This document shows, one piece after another, positions 1-9,699 of a stretch of 64,000 bases of DNA (its first letter is position 1; each line of letters begins with the position of its first letter). The notes under the pieces are model-generated. The model ran no database searches. It saw only the letters and a program-made list of their open reading frames with translations, and was not told the DNA's origin. This stretch comes from Hepsetus odoe. Lineage: Eukaryota > Chordata > Actinopteri > Characiformes > Hepsetidae. Location: assembly GCA_017165825.1 (NCBI GenBank), contig CM029384.1, positions 6,517,545 to 6,581,544 on the forward strand. Direction: 5' to 3'. The position numbers and the translations under genes are program-made.

Positions 1-8
1 ATATAAAT

Positions 9-79
<71 letters not shown>

Positions 80-80
80 T
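1..80. repeat. AC/AT microsatellite
   Basis: Alternating AC, AT and again AC dinucleotides open the window. It is a simple repeat, cut by the window edge, with no coding potential. Confidence 0.95.
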
Positions 81-160
81 CATATATATTGTTGCATAGT
101 TAATCATTAATAATTGCTTCTAGTAGCCACTGAACACATGAAGCTAGTTTTAATAGTGAA

Positions 161-402
161 AATGTGAAAGTGATTTTTTGGCCATTGTGAACACAGCACA
201 CCAAGAACCACAAAGAAATGCTTCTCTGCATTTAACCCATACACACCTACGTTGGCAGCCATATCCGGCACTTGGGGATTAGTGGAGGGGAAGATTCCTT
301 GCTTAAGGGAACCTCAGGAAAAAGAACTGGTCCCGGAGCCGACCCCGCACTCTTCCAATCATGGATCCTTGTCGAAAACAATTAGGCCACCACTGCTCTC
401 CC
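161..402 (-). repeat. tRNA-derived SINE (family B), diverged copy
   Basis: The region reads as a reverse-oriented SINE. It starts with the family tail (GTGAAAGTGA), passes through the conserved 'ctctgcatttaaccca' body and ends with a tRNA-like head (AGGCCACCACTGCTC). About twenty copies of this family occur in the window. This one is diverged, with several substitutions in the head. Confidence 0.75.
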
Positions 403-489
403 AAAATTACCAATATTTTTTCTCTTAATTCTGTCTGGCCTGTGTATCACCTTATAGTTATACATATGTATGACATACAGTAATAGCCA

Positions 490-501
490 ATCACGTTTTA
501 T
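490..501. repeat. target-site duplication, 3' side of Rex3
   Basis: The 12 bases ATCACGTTTTAT occur here and again at 3789-3800, exactly flanking the Rex3 element. A perfect direct repeat at both ends of a LINE is the footprint of target-primed integration. Confidence 0.9.
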
Positions 502-3500
502 CCATCCATCCATCCATTTTCTCCCGCTTATCCGAGGTCGGGTCGCGGGGGCAGCAGCTCCAGCAGGGATGCCCAGACTTCCCTCTCTCCGGCCACTTCT
601 TCCAGCTCCTCCGGGCGGATCCCAAGGCGTTCCCAGGCCAGCCGAGAGACATAGTCTCTCCAGCGTGTCCTGGGTCTTCCCCGGTGTCTCTTTCCGGTGG
701 GACGTGCCCGGAACACCTCACCAGGGAGGCGTCCAGGGGGCATCCTAATCAGATGCCCGAGCCACCTCATCTGACTCCTCTCGATGCGGAGGAGCAGCGG
801 CTCTACTTTGAGCCCCTCCCGGATGGCTGAGCTTCTCACCCTATCTCTAAGGGAGAGTCCAGACACCCTGCGGAGGAAACTCATTTCGGCCGCTTGTATT
901 CGCGATCTCGTTCTTTCGGTCACTACCCACAGCTCGTGACCATAGGTGAGGGTGGGAACGTAGACCGACTGGTAAATTGAGAGCTTTGCCTTCTGGCTCA
1001 GCTCCTTCTTCACCATGACGGACCGATGCAGAGCCCGCATTATTGCAGAAGCTGCCCCGATCCGCCTGTCGATCTCCCGCTCCATTTTACCCTCACTCGT
1101 GAACAAGATCCCAAGATACTTAAACTCCTCCACTTGGGGCAAGGTCTCACTCCCAATCCTGAGAGGGCATTCCACCCTTTTCCGACTGAGGACCATGGCC
1201 TCAGATTTAGAGGTGCTGATTCTCATCCCAGCCGCTTCACACTCGGCTGCGAACCGATCCAGAGAGTGCTGAAGGTCACGGCATGATGAGGCCAACAGGA
1301 CAACGTCATCTGCAAAAAGCAGAGACCCAATCCTGAGCCCACCAAACCGGACCCCCTCAACGCCCTGGCTGCGCCTAGAAATCCTGTCCATAAAAGTTAT
1401 GAACAGGATCGGTGACAAAGGGCAGCCCTGGCGGAGTCCAACCCTCACCGGGAACAGGTCCGACTTACTGCCGGCAATGCGGACCAAGCTCTGACACCGG
1501 TTGTACAGGGACCGGACAGCCCTTAACAGGGAATCCGATACCCCATACTCCCGGAGTACCCCCCACAGGAGCCCCCGAGGGACACGGTCGAATGCCTTCT
1601 CCAAGTCCACAAAGCACATGTAAACTGGTTGGGCAAACTCCCATGCACCCTCCAGGACCCTGCTAAGGGTGTAGAGCTGGTCCACTGTTCCGCGACCTGG
1701 ACGAAAACCACATTGCTCCTCCTGGATCTGAGGTTCGACTATCCGACGGACCCTCCTTTCCAGGACCCCTGAATAGACTTTCCCCGGGAGGCTGAGAAGT
1801 GTGATCCCTCGATAATTGGAACACACCCTCCGGTCCCCTTTCTTAAAGAGGGGGACCACCACCCCGGTTTGCCAATCCAGAGGCACCGTCCCCGATGTCC
1901 ATGCGATGTTGCAGAGGCGTGTCAGCCATGACAGTCCTACAACATCCAGAGCCTTGAGGAACTCTGGGCGGATCTCATCCACTCCCGGAGCCCTGCCACC
2001 AAGGAGCTTTTTGACCACCTTGGCAACCTCGACCCCAGAGATGGAAGAGTCCACCTCGATGTCCCCAGGCTCTGCTTCCTCCTCGGAAGGCATGTTGGTG
2101 GAATTAAGGAGGTCTTCGAAGTACTCCCCCCACCGACCCACAACGTCCCGAGTCGAGGTCAGCAGCGCACCATCCCCACTATACACTGTGTTGACCGTGC
2201 ACTGCTTTCCCCTCCTGAGACGCCGGATGGTGGACCAGAATTTCCTCGAAGCCGTCTGGAAGTCCTTCTCCATGGCCTCTCCAAACTCCTCCCATGCCCG
2301 AGTTTTTGCCTCAGCAACCACCAGAGCCGCATTCCGCTTGGCCTGTCGGTACCTATCAGCTGCCTCCGGAGCCGCACTGGTCAAAAAGGCCCGGTAGGAC
2401 TCCTTCTTCAGCTTGATGGCATCCCTCACCGCTGGTGTCCACCAACGGGTTCTAGGGTTGCCACCGCGACAGGCACCGACCACCTCCCGGCCACAGCTCC
2501 GGTCAGCCGCCTTGACAATGGAGGCGCGGAACAAGGTCCATTCAGACTCAATGTCCCCCACCTCCCCCGGGACGTGGTTAAAGCTTTGACGGAGGTGGGA
2601 GTTGAAGCTTGTCCTGACAGGGGACTCTGCCAGACGTTCCCAGCAGACCCTCACGATGCGTTTGGGCCTACCAGGTCTGACCGGCATCCTCCCCCACCAA
2701 CGAAGCCAACTCACCACCAGGTGATGGTCGGTTGACAGCTCCGCCCCTCTCTTTACCCGAGTGTCCAAGACATGGGGCCGCAAGTCCGATGACACGACCA
2801 CAAAGTCGATCATTGAACTGCGGCCTAGGGTGTCCTGGTGCCAGGTGCACATGTGGACATCCTTATGCCTGAACATGGTGTTCGTTATGGACAATCCGTG
2901 ACGAGCACAAAAGTCCAATAACCAAACACCGCTCTGGTTCAGATCGGGGGGGCCATTCCTCCCAATTACGCCCTTCCAGGTGTCACTGTCATTACCCACG
3001 TGAGCATTGAAGTCCCCCAGCAGAACGATGGAGTCACCAGGAGGGACGCTCTCTAGCGCCCCCTCCAGAGACCCCAGAAAGGGTGGGTAGTCCAGAATGC
3101 TGTTTGGCGCATAAGCGCAGACAACACTAAGGACCCGTCCCCCGACCCGAAGGCGGAGGGCCGCCACCCTCTCATCTACCGGGGTAAACCCCAATGTACT
3201 GGCGCCAAGCCGTGGGGCAATAAGTATGCCCACACCTGCTCGGCGCCTCTCACCGGTGGCAACTCCAGAGTGGAAAAGAGTCCAGCCCCTCTCAAGGAGA
3301 CTGGTTCCAGAGTCCAAGCTGTGCGTCGAGGTGAGTCCAACTATATCTAGCTGGAACTGCTCAACCTCGCGCACTAGCTCAGGCTCCTTCCCCACCAGAG
3401 AGGTGACATTCCACGTCCCTAGAGCCAGCTTCTGCAGCCGAGGATCGGACCGCCAAGGCCCCCGTTTTCGGCCACCGCCCAGCTCACAATGCACCCGACC

Positions 3501-3788
3501 TCTTTGGCCCCTCCCACAGGTGGTGAGCCCATGGGAAGGGGGACCCACGTTGCCTCTTCGGGCTAAGCCCGGCCGGGCCCCATGGGTGAAGGCCCGACCA
3601 CCAGGCGCTCGCCAGCGGGCCCCACCTCCAGGCCTGGCTCCAGAGGGAGGCCCCGGTGACCCACGTCCGGGCGAGGGAGAACGTCTTCCAAGGTTTTTAT
3701 GCATCATCAGAGGTCCTCTGAACCGCTCTTTGTCTCTTCCCTCACCTAGGACCTGTTTGCCTTGGGTGCCCCTACCAGGGGCATAAAG
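502..3788 (-). mobile_element. Rex3 non-LTR retrotransposon (RTE clade), near intact
   Basis: This is a 3.3-kb LINE on the minus strand. Its 3' end lies at 502, with a short GGAT-type tetranucleotide tail, and its 5' end is at 3788. Recognition rests on the encoded protein and on the conserved Rex3 RT stretch around 1411-1431 and 1855-1875, which matches sites I recall as standard Rex3 PCR primers. A perfect 12-bp duplication flanks it. The first bases after the right duplication fall in a long open frame, so the copy is full length or close to it. The GC content is far above that of the flanks. The element lies downstream of the PLC-like gene and in the same orientation. Confidence 0.93.
528..3707 (-). 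CDS. Rex3 polyprotein: endonuclease plus reverse transcriptase
   Basis: The frame is open from 3830, but the first 14 codons there lie in flanking DNA. The first ATG inside the element is at 3707, with a second directly after it, which gives 1059 residues. A proline/glycine-rich leader of about 85 residues is followed by an APE-type endonuclease (GTWNVTS, VCAYAPN, LLGDFNAHVG and STDHHLV) at roughly residues 90-340. The reverse transcriptase follows at roughly 560-830, with SNYRGITLLS, QCGFRPGRGT, FVDLEKAFDRVP, GLRQGCPLSP and the catalytic FADDVVLL. The C terminus has RWLGHLIRMP and RGRPRTRWRDYVSRLAW, the usual end of this family. No frameshift or stop interrupts it. The element would nick DNA and copy its own RNA at the nick. 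The true initiation codon is uncertain. Confidence 0.9.
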   Translation of the reverse strand: MMHKNLGRRSPSPGRGSPGPPSGARPGGGARWRAPGGRAFTHGARPGLARRGNVGPPSHGLTTCGRGQRGRVHCELGGGRKRGPWRSDPRLQKLALGTWNVTSLVGKEPELVREVEQFQLDIVGLTSTHSLDSGTSLLERGWTLFHSGVATGERRRAGVGILIAPRLGASTLGFTPVDERVAALRLRVGGRVLSVVCAYAPNSILDYPPFLGSLEGALESVPPGDSIVLLGDFNAHVGNDSDTWKGVIGRNGPPDLNQSGVWLLDFCARHGLSITNTMFRHKDVHMCTWHQDTLGRSSMIDFVVVSSDLRPHVLDTRVKRGAELSTDHHLVVSWLRWWGRMPVRPGRPKRIVRVCWERLAESPVRTSFNSHLRQSFNHVPGEVGDIESEWTLFRASIVKAADRSCGREVVGACRGGNPRTRWWTPAVRDAIKLKKESYRAFLTSAAPEAADRYRQAKRNAALVVAEAKTRAWEEFGEAMEKDFQTASRKFWSTIRRLRRGKQCTVNTVYSGDGALLTSTRDVVGRWGEYFEDLLNSTNMPSEEEAEPGDIEVDSSISGVEVAKVVKKLLGGRAPGVDEIRPEFLKALDVVGLSWLTRLCNIAWTSGTVPLDWQTGVVVPLFKKGDRRVCSNYRGITLLSLPGKVYSGVLERRVRRIVEPQIQEEQCGFRPGRGTVDQLYTLSRVLEGAWEFAQPVYMCFVDLEKAFDRVPRGLLWGVLREYGVSDSLLRAVRSLYNRCQSLVRIAGSKSDLFPVRVGLRQGCPLSPILFITFMDRISRRSQGVEGVRFGGLRIGSLLFADDVVLLASSCRDLQHSLDRFAAECEAAGMRISTSKSEAMVLSRKRVECPLRIGSETLPQVEEFKYLGILFTSEGKMEREIDRRIGAASAIMRALHRSVMVKKELSQKAKLSIYQSVYVPTLTYGHELWVVTERTRSRIQAAEMSFLRRVSGLSLRDRVRSSAIREGLKVEPLLLRIERSQMRWLGHLIRMPPGRLPGEVFRARPTGKRHRGRPRTRWRDYVSRLAWERLGIRPEELEEVAGEREVWASLLELLPPRPDLG

Positions 3789-3800
3789 ATCACGTTTTAT
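3789..3800. repeat. target-site duplication, 5' side of Rex3
   Basis: Second copy of ATCACGTTTTAT, identical to 490-501. It fixes the 5' boundary of the Rex3 insertion at 3788. Confidence 0.9.
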
Positions 3801-4545
3801 ATTAGGAGATATTCGTTGTTTTATGTGCAATTGCAGCTTTTATCTTCCAAATGTTTAAGGTCTAAGCTAGGCAACAAAAGATACTTTAGAGATTGTGTTC
3901 CAATATTGTGAGCAACAGCAAACCACTTATAAAGTAAGACCATTTATTTAACCAATAATTTGAGATGCTTATTCTAACTCGGGTCTCTGGGGCTGTAGGA
4001 GCCTTTCCCAGCGCTCGTCAGACAAAGTTCGCCTGGGTGGCAGACATACAGACAAACACACTTCACACCTAGAGTGCACTTTAGTGACTTCAACTGAAAC
4101 TGTGACTGGACAGGAGGAAACCCGAGCACCCAGTGAATGATATTTCTGTTTTTTGAGAATTACATGGTGCTGTTATGCTTTATAGATTTTTTGACTTATA
4201 AAACATAATGGACTTTAACTTTATTATAATTTTACAATCATTTACACTCTCATGTGACTGGGGTTATACCTTTAAGGGTACCTTCAGTGAGAGGTCATTC
4301 ACTGAATCTAATTCCAACATTTTCCAAAACATTTATATTATATTATATTATATTATATTATATTATCTTGACTTTACGTGCTTCATAACAACTTGTAAAA
4401 AACCTGGCTTATAGAGTTAAAAAATGCTGTTATATCATGCAATCACATTTGTATTTCTCAAATAAAGTCCTCTTCATCATAATTTATAACGACTGTATGT
4501 GTAATTATTAATATATCATAACGGCCTCGTTAAAACTTTGTGTTT
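3801..4545. other. non-coding, downstream of gene
   Basis: No gene is seen. About 3960-4135 resembles a degraded piece of the dispersed repeat found at 14150-14440 and 35440-35775 (cacctag, then ggaggaaaccc and agcaccc). A short (ATATT)n run lies at about 4335-4365. Confidence 0.6.
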
Positions 4546-5032
4546 TAGAACAAGACCTTCCCAGCCAGCCCTCATCACTTCATATCTTCCAAAGATCCAG
4601 ACTTTCTTGTATTTTTAATGTGTTGTTGAGGAACACTTCTCCAGGCTTCCTGAAAAACAAGGTTGTTGTTTCTCATTTTCATTGCAGTCCCTGTTCCTGA
4701 GCAGTTTCAGAGGATTGTTTTTTGTTAAAGCCACACGGTGAGATCTACATGTGAATCATTTTAGCAGAACTACGTGTCTAAATAAAGACATGAAGCAGTG
4801 AATAAACAGGTGTAGATGATTCCAGATGATCAGTTTACTGCTGATGCTGAACGCCGAGTGGCCGGAAGCCGTTTATCTAGAACCTTGTACCTTTTACCAC
4901 ACCATTTCTTTCGTTCAGTCTACTCATTGCCCATCATATGACAGTTTGACAGGTATACAAAAGCATTTTTGCACCAACACCATTCTGTAGCAAAATATAA
5001 AGATATGAGGGGTGGCTCAAGACTTCTGGACA
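4546..5032 (+). mobile_element. Tc1-like MITE, copy 1
   Basis: About 350 bp here (from 'agactttcttgtatttttaatg' at 4590 to 'tctagaaccttgta' at 4890) is closely similar to 24155-24510, and part is similar to the reverse complement of 51125-51290. The right edge 'ggggtggctcaagacttctg' looks like the degenerate end of a Tc1-type terminal repeat. No transposase is encoded, so it would be non-autonomous. The boundaries are approximate. Confidence 0.6.
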
Positions 5033-5925
5033 ATCCCGTATATCTGAGTACATTTAGATGTTCACTTTTAATTAGACATATTTAACGGTACATGCACGTG
5101 TCATGTGCATATGACTGATGGCTGTATGAAATAAATTACAGGAAACCATGATTTCTAGTGCCATTCCACTTTTATCATATATCATGGGCTTTAAAAATGA
5201 GGGGAAACCAAATGAGGTGTTATTCTGCAGATGGCAACACCTACACTTCTGTGCCAAGTTCTGCATTTCTCTTTAATCAACATCCATCTTTTCAGTTCTG
5301 ACCTTTTCCCCTTTAGTGAGTTCTCAACCAACGCACCACATGTACAACATGACATCACTGTGTATGCACAGCTCTTGATTATAAAATAACCAAAATATTC
5401 ATTAATATATCTACCCACAATAGCAACAGCAGTAAGTACAATAGTCACGTCATTCACGAACAGCGGATTTTCCCAGATGTGAAGTGTTCTTGAGCTGAAC
5501 TGCAAAGGGTCCTGCAATTAAATCTAAGAACCATTTACTCCATTCATCATTTATTTGCTTCTGAATCTCAGTGCTGTTTGAAATTTGCCTGACAACAAAA
5601 ATTCCCAGAGTTCTCTGTATTGAGTCCATCGCAGTAGTTGAAGTCCAGGTTCCAGTTTAAACACTATGGTGATTTTTTTTTTTTCCCCCTCAAAATTAAG
5701 ACAGATGGAGGACACTCACACTCACGCACACACTTACACTCACTTCACCCCTGGATAAAAGTTTAAAAGGATCAAAAGTGTGAATGTAAATAAAAACTGA
5801 ATTTTTAACACCTGACAAAAGTGCATTGGCCCAAAACATCATCTGGAGCTGTAGTTGGAGCCAAAGGGACACAGAAAAGTCTTTGTTCAACGGCATTGAT
5901 GACTGTGCTGTATGGCCACGAACAC
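5033..5925. other. non-coding, nothing recognised
   Basis: AT-rich sequence with only short chance frames on both strands. No repeat family or exon was recognised. Confidence 0.5.
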
Positions 5926-5927
5926 AC

Positions 5928-6393
5928 TGATCAGCCATAACATTAAAACCGACTCCCTACACAGCTCTGACTGAGGCATGGACTCTGAACTCTGCTGTGA
6001 TCTTTGAACAAAGACATTACCTCCAGATTCTAAGCATCCAGATTGAGATCTGGGAAATTTGAAGTCCAAGTCAACACCTTGTGCAGCAATGTTCCTCAAA
6101 CGATTCCTGAAGAATGTTTGCAGTGGGGCAGGAGACGTTATCCTGTTGAAAGATGTCGTTAGAGAATACTGTTGCCATGAAGGGATTTACTTGGTCTGCA
6201 ACAATGCGTGGCAGGTGTCAAAGGAACATTCACATCAGCAGAACGTTGCCCAGAGCTTCGCACTGCCTCCGCCATCTTGCCTTCTTCCTATAGTGCATCC
6301 CGGGTGCCATTTATTTCCCAGCTGTCATCATAATGAAAAAGAAAATGGGCCACCTTATTCTGTTGCTCCATGGTCCAGTTCTGATGCTCATTG
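5928..6393 (-). pseudogene. Tc1/mariner-type transposon remnant
   Basis: The left edge carries the fish transposon end 'ctgatcagccataacattaaaacc'-like sequence. Across 6040-6390 the minus strand is recognisably transposase-derived: near 6360-6393 it reads as HQNWTMEQ, similar to the conserved region of Tc1-like transposases upstream of the DE catalytic residue. Stops and frameshifts interrupt it, and the rest of the transposase is missing after the SINE fragment at 6394. I judge it a dead copy. Confidence 0.65.
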
Positions 6394-6487
6394 AGTGAAG
6401 TGAAAGTGATTATTTGTCACTGTGAACTGGACTCGAACCCACAACCTTCTGATCATGACGCATAGTACCCGCTTGGGCATCTCCGCC
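6394..6487 (-). repeat. SINE family B, internally deleted fragment
   Basis: The tail (gtgaagtgaaagtgat) joins directly to the tRNA-like head (cgaacccacaaccttctgatcatg), with the central body lost. It directly abuts the Tc1 remnant. Confidence 0.6.
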
Positions 6488-6729
6488 TCTTTAGGTGTAA
6501 ACGCAAGTCAGCGTGGATGCTCTGACCAGTCAGTTGCTAAGCAACTGTGTATTCTGATATCTTTCTATCTTATCCAGCATTGAGTTTTAAGTAATTAAGT
6601 AAAGTTAGTTTAAGTAAACCTTTTTAAATTAAGTTTAAATTAACCCTTTGACGGCTTCCTTGTTTGTCCTTTTTGAGCACAGGTGGCATTGTAGCTTCAC
6701 CTGGCATTAGTTTTAATATTGTGGCTGGT

Positions 6730-6732
<3 letters not shown>

Positions 6733-6765
<33 letters not shown>
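6733..6765. repeat. (GT)n microsatellite
   Basis: A run of about 16 GT units within AT-rich non-coding DNA. Confidence 0.95.
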
Positions 6766-6767
<2 letters not shown>

Positions 6768-7421
6768 ATTCAAAGAGGTACATCTTTATGCCTATATTAA
6801 CACCTGTTTGTTCTTTTCTTTCATATTTATTACTTGTTTCACTCTACATAACTGGATTAAAACTATCTTCACCAAACATCTGTATGACATTCTAGGCTTG
6901 CACAGCTTTGTTTCAGGGTTGATTATGTAGTTGCTGTTATTGCTGGGTTTTTTTGTGTGTGTGAAGCTTTATTAAAGCAGCACTGGGTTTGCCAATGCCT
7001 TGGGCGGCCTATAAATAAACTGAATTATTATTATGTATTATAACCTACAGCAGAGGTTCCGTTCTCAGCCAGAAAGCAGGAGCGTGCTGCAACCGTTTAA
7101 GCGTTAAAATCCGAGATAGGGTAAAACATTAAAAGAAGAATTAAAGAGGAAAGGCCTGTCTCATGAGGCGTGTTTTAGGTTTAGATTCTCCAAACATTCA
7201 GGTCCCATATTCATACCATTTCGCAGAGTAAGAACGCTGATTTGGGTTTCAGCTTCTGTCAAATAACAATGAAGAGAATTGCAGTAACTTCTGAAAGGCG
7301 TTTTGAAGAATTAGGTTTTCTTTAAAGAAACTACAGAAATCGGGAGAAATAAAACAGCAACGTGTCATTTAATGGGCACTACTGCAGTTTTCACGTGTAC
7401 TTGAGTAATAATTGCTTAATT
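6766..7421. other. non-coding, no gene
   Basis: No exon was recognised. A possible retroelement 3'-end relic lies at about 6990-7035 (gggcggcctataaataaactgaattattattat), but it is too short to assign. Confidence 0.45.
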
Positions 7422-7637
7422 AAAGTGAAAGTGACAACCACACAAAATTGGACCTCTGCTTTTAACTCATGCACACAAACACCGTGCAGCAGTGGGCAGC
7501 TATTGAAAGCACCCGGGGAGCAGTGACGGGGACGGTACCTTGCTCAGGGGTACCTCAGGGCAACCTACTTGTGAGGGAATCAAACCCACAATCTTCCGAT
7601 GCAGGGCCAACTCCCTAACCACTAGGCCACCCTGCCC
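7422..7637 (-). repeat. SINE family B copy
   Basis: Reverse-oriented copy: tail aaagtgaaagtgac, body 'ctctgctttt aactcatgca', then 'cagtgggcagctattgaaagc', and the tRNA-like head ending ccctaaccactaggccacc. The inverted head contains recognisable A- and B-box-like regions. Confidence 0.85.
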
Positions 7638-7813
7638 TGACCTCTGCATTTAACCCATGCACACTCAGTGGGCAGCTATTGAAAGCTGCCCAGGGAGCAG
7701 TGACAGTGACAGGGACGGGGACGGGGACCTCAGGGCAACCAATTGGGATGGGGTTCGAACCCCCAATCCTCCGATCATGCGGCCGATGCTCTAACCACTA
7801 GGCCACCGCTGCC
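7638..7813 (-). repeat. SINE family B, second copy in tandem
   Basis: A second, tail-truncated copy starts at 'tgacctctgcatttaaccc' with no spacer after the first, in the same orientation. It has a local gacagggacggg expansion. Either one inserted into the other, or unequal exchange duplicated it. Confidence 0.8.
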
Positions 7814-8434
7814 TATGAATACTTAAATATGAATACTTATGCTTCCTCCACCGAAAAATGTTATTTTTTTATGCGACTGTCACAGTTTCATCATTCATTG
7901 TTTATTACTGTCAAATTCATGACTTGAACAGCTGTTTTGTTGTAGGGAGGAGAGTTCTTGGTTCCTCTCCAGGTTGCTTCCTCATGTTCAGAGAGATAAT
8001 CCAACTGGACCAACTGGAAATGAAGTGACTATAAGTGAAGTGAAAATAGGGACCACAGAGGTCCATCCAAAAGCTGCCACAACTGGTCATATAACCCTTT
8101 GTGGGACAGAAAAAGATCATGCTTCATGAGACAGGCCCAAAGAACCTTATATATCTAACTCCTCAGAGTAGGAATGCTGATTTAGGGGTAAAGTTATGCA
8201 AAATAAGACTGCAGGGAGTTGCTGCTGAGAAGTGCTCTTACTCTAAAAGCTTGATAGATACAGGCTTAGGTGAGGTTTAGGGTCCGGTGGGCTAAAATCG
8301 GGCTCAAACACTGGATTAAAGTGTAGCGATATGAAAAAATATTAAGCATATGCAGAACTGGCAAAATGCTCTCAAATCGATTCCTCACTAGAACAAGTTT
8401 CCAAAAAGGTGAGGAGGAGAGTGGACCTTGAGAA
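7814..8434. other. non-coding, nothing recognised
   Basis: No exon, RNA gene or repeat family was recognised in this stretch. Confidence 0.45.
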
Positions 8435-8437
8435 AAG

Positions 8438-8612
8438 ATGCTCAATCCAGTTCCTGGAGATCCACCATTGTGGAGATTTCAGATCCAATACACCTATCTC
8501 TGTTTTTCAGATCCAAATGAAAGCTTCATTACCCATAAGAGGGATGTTAGATCAGGAGTGGAACTAAGCTCTATGGGGTGATGGATCTCCAATACCAGGA
8601 CCAAGCATCACT
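8438..8612. mobile_element. short MITE-like element with inverted ends
   Basis: The left end has 'ttcctggagatccacca' and the right end 'gatggatctccaataccaggacc', which are imperfect inverted repeats. The interior ('atccaatacacct', 'taggagtggaac'-type text) resembles a short non-autonomous DNA transposon common in fish genomes. Superfamily not assigned. Confidence 0.5.
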
Positions 8613-9418
8613 AGCTTAGAGTATGCTGGGAAAAGTAAAACAAATTGAGTTTGTACATCAGTAAAAGGAGCTCAATATGACTGCTTTTTCATAACTATAA
8701 CAAAAGGTCAACACTGACTGCAAATTTGACTCTAGTTCAAAACGTTCTGTTTTTTCATACCAGATTTAATATTACATTAATTTAAAATAAGACCGTTTCA
8801 GCAGAGCTGGAGGTCTGACCTGCGTCTTCAATCATCACAGGGTTGCTAAACAGAATTATGGGATTTTTAATCCATTCTCATTGTAAAGTGGCCAACCAAT
8901 GCATCCTGTATATATTGAGGTGGACTAAGAACATTTATGGCTATTTTAAGCTTTAACAGTGCATGAATTCTTGAACACTGGAATGCAGTTTGGGCAATGG
9001 AAGGTAGACTCCAGTGAATCCACAAGAATGGACTTTGAGAATGTGTTTGAGCTTAGGTTCAGAACCTCCATGGCATGTCTGAGATCGTCTTCACCATCTT
9101 CTCACAACATCTAACTCAGTTCAGGGCTGTGCAGGCCAGCTGTGTCCCTAAACCTTAAAAGTCGCAGTTATCGCCGGCGATGTCATTTCATATTGAGTTT
9201 TTCACTCGAGAATTCCTATGAAATTTTCTTAATACATGTAAATAAATGAGAAGATTGTATTACGATGAGGTGAATTTGATGAACAGTTATTGCATTTTGT
9301 TTTGCTAAATGTTTTCATTTTAATATATCATTATTTAATTCCATTTGCAGGGCAATAACTCGGCTTCTAAGGGTTAAAAGGCTTTAACTTAGAGGACATT
9401 CTTACGTTCTTAAAATTT
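8613..9418. other. probable 3' flank or 3' UTR of the PLC-like gene
   Basis: No frame or repeat was recognised. It lies immediately downstream of the stop codon of the minus-strand gene, so part may be 3' UTR. I could not place a convincing AATAAA site on the minus strand close to the stop. Confidence 0.4.
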
Positions 9419-9433
9419 CTCTCTCTCTCTCTT

Positions 9434-9477
<44 letters not shown>

Positions 9478-9483
9478 TCTCTC
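9419..9483. repeat. (CT)n, read as (GA)n in the gene's 3' UTR
   Basis: The CT tract, interrupted by ttccctcg, ends three bases before the stop codon of the minus-strand gene. In the transcript it would be a GA-rich run at the very start of the 3' UTR. Confidence 0.9.
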
Positions 9484-9486
9484 GTG

Positions 9487-9699
9487 TCAGTGTGAGGGGC
9501 TGAGCTCCGTGTCGGACAGGTCTGTCTCTGGGATGGTGTGCAGGAGGCCTTGGGGTTGTGGGTGATGGGGCAGCAGGGGTGAGGCCGGGGAGGTGGACGC
9601 TCCATTTTTGACCAGGCCGCAGGAGTGAGCCGCACACTGGATCTGCCTCAGTGTGTCCACCGCCTCGCCTTTAGCATGTTTCAGCAAGTCAGCCTGACC
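9487..9699 (-). CDS. plcl2: PLC-like inactive protein, last coding exon
   Basis: This exon encodes 70 residues and the TGA stop at 9487-9489. It starts GQADLLKHAKGEAVDTLRQI, the conserved C-terminal segment of PLCL proteins, directly following 'NITVLK' of the previous exon. The acceptor (tctcttag) lies at 9700-9703 and the phase is 0. After CAAHSCGLVKNG it turns into a variable proline-, histidine- and serine-rich tail (about 35 residues) ending SPSH. The tail shows no similarity that I can recall to the mammalian PLCL1 or PLCL2 ends. Confidence 0.88.
   Translation of the reverse strand, partial: GQADLLKHAKGEAVDTLRQIQCAAHSCGLVKNGASTSPASPLLPHHPQPQGLLHTIPETDLSDTELSPSH

Noticed and set aside
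1816..2397. 193-codon plus-strand frame inside Rex3
   Set aside because: It is antisense to the RT frame, and GC-rich LINE sequence gives long antisense frames by chance.
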